This document shows, in pieces, positions 6,004 through 7,505 of a stretch of 7,505 bases of DNA. Source of the DNA: Candidatus Bipolaricaulis sp. GTDB lineage: Bacteria; Bipolaricaulota; Bipolaricaulia; Bipolaricaulales; Bipolaricaulaceae. Numbering within the stretch: the first letter of the stretch is position 1; every line of letters starts with the position of its first letter. The notes beneath the pieces were generated by a model that was given only the letters and a program-made list of their open reading frames with translations, made no database searches and was not told where the DNA came from. Location of the stretch: assembly GCA_020062805.1 (NCBI GenBank), contig JAGUVP010000330.1, positions 1 through 7,505 on the forward strand, given 5' to 3'. The translations under genes were made by a program, and so were the position numbers.

Positions 6004-6854
6004 GCGCATCCCGAAAAGTGAGAAGAGTGCCGCTGCATCTGGTCGTGATCGTTCTCGCGTTGATCTGGCTCTCTCCGTCGCTCGGGCTGCTCGTGAGCTC
6101 GTTCCGTCCCCGGCAGGACCTCCTCGCGTCGGGGTGGTGGACGGCCGTCGCCACGCCCAGCGAGTGGGGCCGGTTCACGACGGGCAACTACCAGGACGTC
6201 CTGCTGCGTCAGGGGATGGGAAGAGCCTTCCTGAACAGCTTCATCATCACCGTTCCCACGACGCTGATCACCCTCACCATCGCCGCTCTGGCCGCCTACG
6301 CCTTGTCGTGGATGGAGTTCCGCGGGCGTCAGGTGTTGCTGATGACCGTGGTCGGGCTGATCGTGATCCCCCTTCAGATGACGCTCATCCCCGTGCTGCG
6401 GATGTTCAACGTGCTCAGACTCTCCGGGACCTTTCCCGGGATCTGGCTTGCCCACGCCGGGTACGGCCTCCCTCTCATGATCTACCTCCTGCGCAACTTC
6501 TTCGGGGCCCTGCCCCGGGAGCTGTTCGAGTCAGCGTATATGGATGGAGCGACCCCGTTCACCGCGTTCCTGCGGCTCGTGCTCCCGCTGTCGGTCCCGG
6601 TGCTGGCTTCGGCGGCGATCTTCCAGTTCCTGTGGGTGTGGAACGACCTCCTCGTGGCCCTGGTGTACCTCGGCGGGTACAGCGAAGTCGCGCCGCTGAC
6701 GTTGCGGCTTTCGCTCCTCGTAGGGTCGCGGGGACAGGACTGGCACCTCCTGACGTCGGCCGCGTTCGTGTCGATGATCGTGCCGATGGTCGTGTTCTTC
6801 TCCCTCCAGCGGTACTTTGTGCGCGGGATCCTCGCCGGGGCGGTCAAGGGGTGA
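6000..6854 (+). CDS. aglG: ABC sugar transporter permease (AglG/MalG-like, CUT1)
   Basis: A 284-residue second permease, starting at ATG 6000 within the stop of the first (ATGA). After a basic N-terminus there are about six membrane spans, the first at 11-31. The EAA loop is ESAYMDGATPFTAFLRLVLP (177-196), with Gly183 and Leu-Pro at 195-196. Segments closely recall rhizobial AglG: GMGRAFLNS (72-80), VIPLQMTLIPVL (122-133), FQFLWVWNDLLVAL (208-221), GSRGQDW (242-248) and the C-terminal RYFVRGILAGAVKG (271-284). This is the clearest AglG resemblance in the operon and the main reason for the alpha-glucoside assignment. The ATG was chosen over an open upstream extension because that extension only shadows the preceding gene. 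The last codons overlap the glycosidase start as GTGA. Confidence 0.93.
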   Translation: MSASRKVRRVPLHLVVIVLALIWLSPSLGLLVSSFRPRQDLLASGWWTAVATPSEWGRFTTGNYQDVLLRQGMGRAFLNSFIITVPTTLITLTIAALAAYALSWMEFRGRQVLLMTVVGLIVIPLQMTLIPVLRMFNVLRLSGTFPGIWLAHAGYGLPLMIYLLRNFFGALPRELFESAYMDGATPFTAFLRLVLPLSVPVLASAAIFQFLWVWNDLLVALVYLGGYSEVAPLTLRLSLLVGSRGQDWHLLTSAAFVSMIVPMVVFFSLQRYFVRGILAGAVKG

Positions 6855-7505
6855 CGGTGCCCCCTGCGCAGCGGACGCGGTTGCGGGAGAAGGGGAAGGA
6901 AGCGTTCGAGCGACTGCGGACCGAGACCACGGTGGACGGGCAGCGGTTCGAACTCGCCCACGCCGGAAAGATGAGCGACCGGGTCCGGTTCGGGATCTTC
7001 GCCCGTGACCTCCTCACGGCAGGGCTCATCGCGGACGACCGAACCCTGATCCGGGAGACGTTGCGCTTCTGCGCGGCCACCATCGGTCGCCAGCAGGACC
7101 CGCGGACCGGGGAAGAGCCGGGCCGGGTGGTCCACGAATTCCAGCCATACACGCAGGATGATCTTTCCACCCGCTACAACGCCGGCGAGACGAGCCAACT
7201 GTTCCTCATCGGAGCGGCGCAGCAGTACCCCGTCGCCGACGACGGGACGACCCTGAGCACCCTGAGCACGATCAGGGACGGACTGAAGGCTGCAGGTGAG
7301 TACGTGCTCCGCCACATCGCGGACGATCTCTTCTGGGAGGATCCCCGCCATGCCGGCGCAGCGAGATACCTGCTTCCCGTCACGTACTGGAAGGACTCGT
7401 TTCTTCCAGGGAGACGGAGGTTGCGGTTCCCGGTGGCGTACACCCTGGTCCAGGCCCAAACGGTCGCCGCTCTGCGCGCGCTGGCCGAGCTGACCGAGGC
7501 GCTCG
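6851..7505 (+). CDS. Six-hairpin glycosidase, amylo-alpha-1,6-glucosidase-like (N-terminal part, runs off the right edge)
   Basis: From GTG 6851, overlapping the permease stop as GTGA with AAGGGG just before it, 218 codons stay open to the window end; the 3' part is missing. There is no signal peptide, so it acts in the cytoplasm on the imported sugar. FGIFARDLLTAGLI (47-60) corresponds to the first helices of the (alpha/alpha)6 barrel. DPRTGEEPGRVVHEFQP (83-99) is typical of amylo-alpha-1,6-glucosidase and debranching-type domains, as are RYNAGETSQLFLI (108-120) and YWKDS (179-183) followed by FPVAYTLVQAQTVAALRA (193-210). The N-terminal beta-sandwich of glycogen-debranching enzymes is absent: the catalytic barrel starts almost at once. 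GH15- or GH63-type enzymes acting on other alpha-glucosides or glucosylglycerate are alternatives. Clan-level assignment is fairly firm; the substrate is open. Confidence 0.8.
   Translation, partial: MTVPPAQRTRLREKGKEAFERLRTETTVDGQRFELAHAGKMSDRVRFGIFARDLLTAGLIADDRTLIRETLRFCAATIGRQQDPRTGEEPGRVVHEFQPYTQDDLSTRYNAGETSQLFLIGAAQQYPVADDGTTLSTLSTIRDGLKAAGEYVLRHIADDLFWEDPRHAGAARYLLPVTYWKDSFLPGRRRLRFPVAYTLVQAQTVAALRALAELTEAL
7252..7269 (+). repeat. 9-bp tandem duplication inside the glycosidase gene
   Basis: CCTGAGCAC occurs twice head to tail, encoding the repeated Leu-Ser-Thr after Asp-Asp-Gly-Thr-Thr. The reading frame is kept. It looks like a small slippage duplication in a surface loop and has no evident function. 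Confidence 0.6.

Noticed and set aside
2974..6009. A 1011-codon open frame on the minus strand
   Set aside because: It is antisense to the repressor, binding-protein and first permease genes. Its translation is His/Arg/Asp-rich low-quality sequence with no domain, a known mirror effect of GC-rich codon use.

Overview
The window is GC-rich, densely coding bacterial DNA. The organism cannot be named from the sequence. The solute-binding protein has a plain Sec signal peptide with no lipobox cysteine, which suggests a diderm cell with a periplasm. The gene set (TM0106-type nuclease, MNT/HEPN pair, AglEFG-like importer, ROK regulator) would suit a thermophile-associated or deep-branching phylum. 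Both statements are inference.

Left part (1-1440), an accessory-looking patchwork: the 5' part of a RecB-like nuclease gene of the TM0106 type runs leftward out of the window from a GTG at 481. Divergent from it is an MntA/HepT-type antitoxin-toxin pair with a 4-nt ATGA overlap. The MntA half looks intact. The HepT half loses family similarity after about residue 69 and lacks the C-terminal RX4HXY motif, so it is probably a dead toxin. A 50-codon frame follows at 1288-1440. It resembles the N-terminus of a NosD/parallel beta-helix protein and stops exactly on the start codon of the next gene.

Middle (1437-2703): a compact sigma-70 family factor of 281 residues has regions 2, 3 and 4 but no region 1.1. 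A composite hairpin lies 5 nt after its stop codon. A 421-nt gap with no convincing gene then leads to a clear promoter (TTGACG, 17 nt, TACATT) and an AT-rich palindrome just before the next start codon.

Right part (2704-7505), one operon on the + strand: a ROK-family repressor, an AglE-like sugar-binding protein, AglF-like and AglG-like permeases, and the first 218 residues of a six-hairpin glycosidase resembling amylo-alpha-1,6-glucosidases. Junctions are tight: 3 nt between repressor and binding protein with a consensus ribosome site inside the repressor's last codons, ATGA between the permeases, and GTGA between the second permease and the glycosidase. The exception is a 60-nt gap between binding protein and first permease, which holds a perfect 12-bp GC hairpin likely to set their expression ratio. 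The cassette most plausibly imports an alpha-glucoside or maltodextrin-like sugar and hydrolyses it inside the cell, under sugar-sensitive self-repression by the ROK protein. No transporter ATPase gene lies in the window.

I see no tRNA, rRNA, CRISPR array or intact insertion sequence. The sugar operon is a familiar type of system. The less ordinary items are the broken toxin, the beta-helix fragment fused in overlap to a sigma factor, the zinc-motif-less ROK protein and the intercistronic hairpin.
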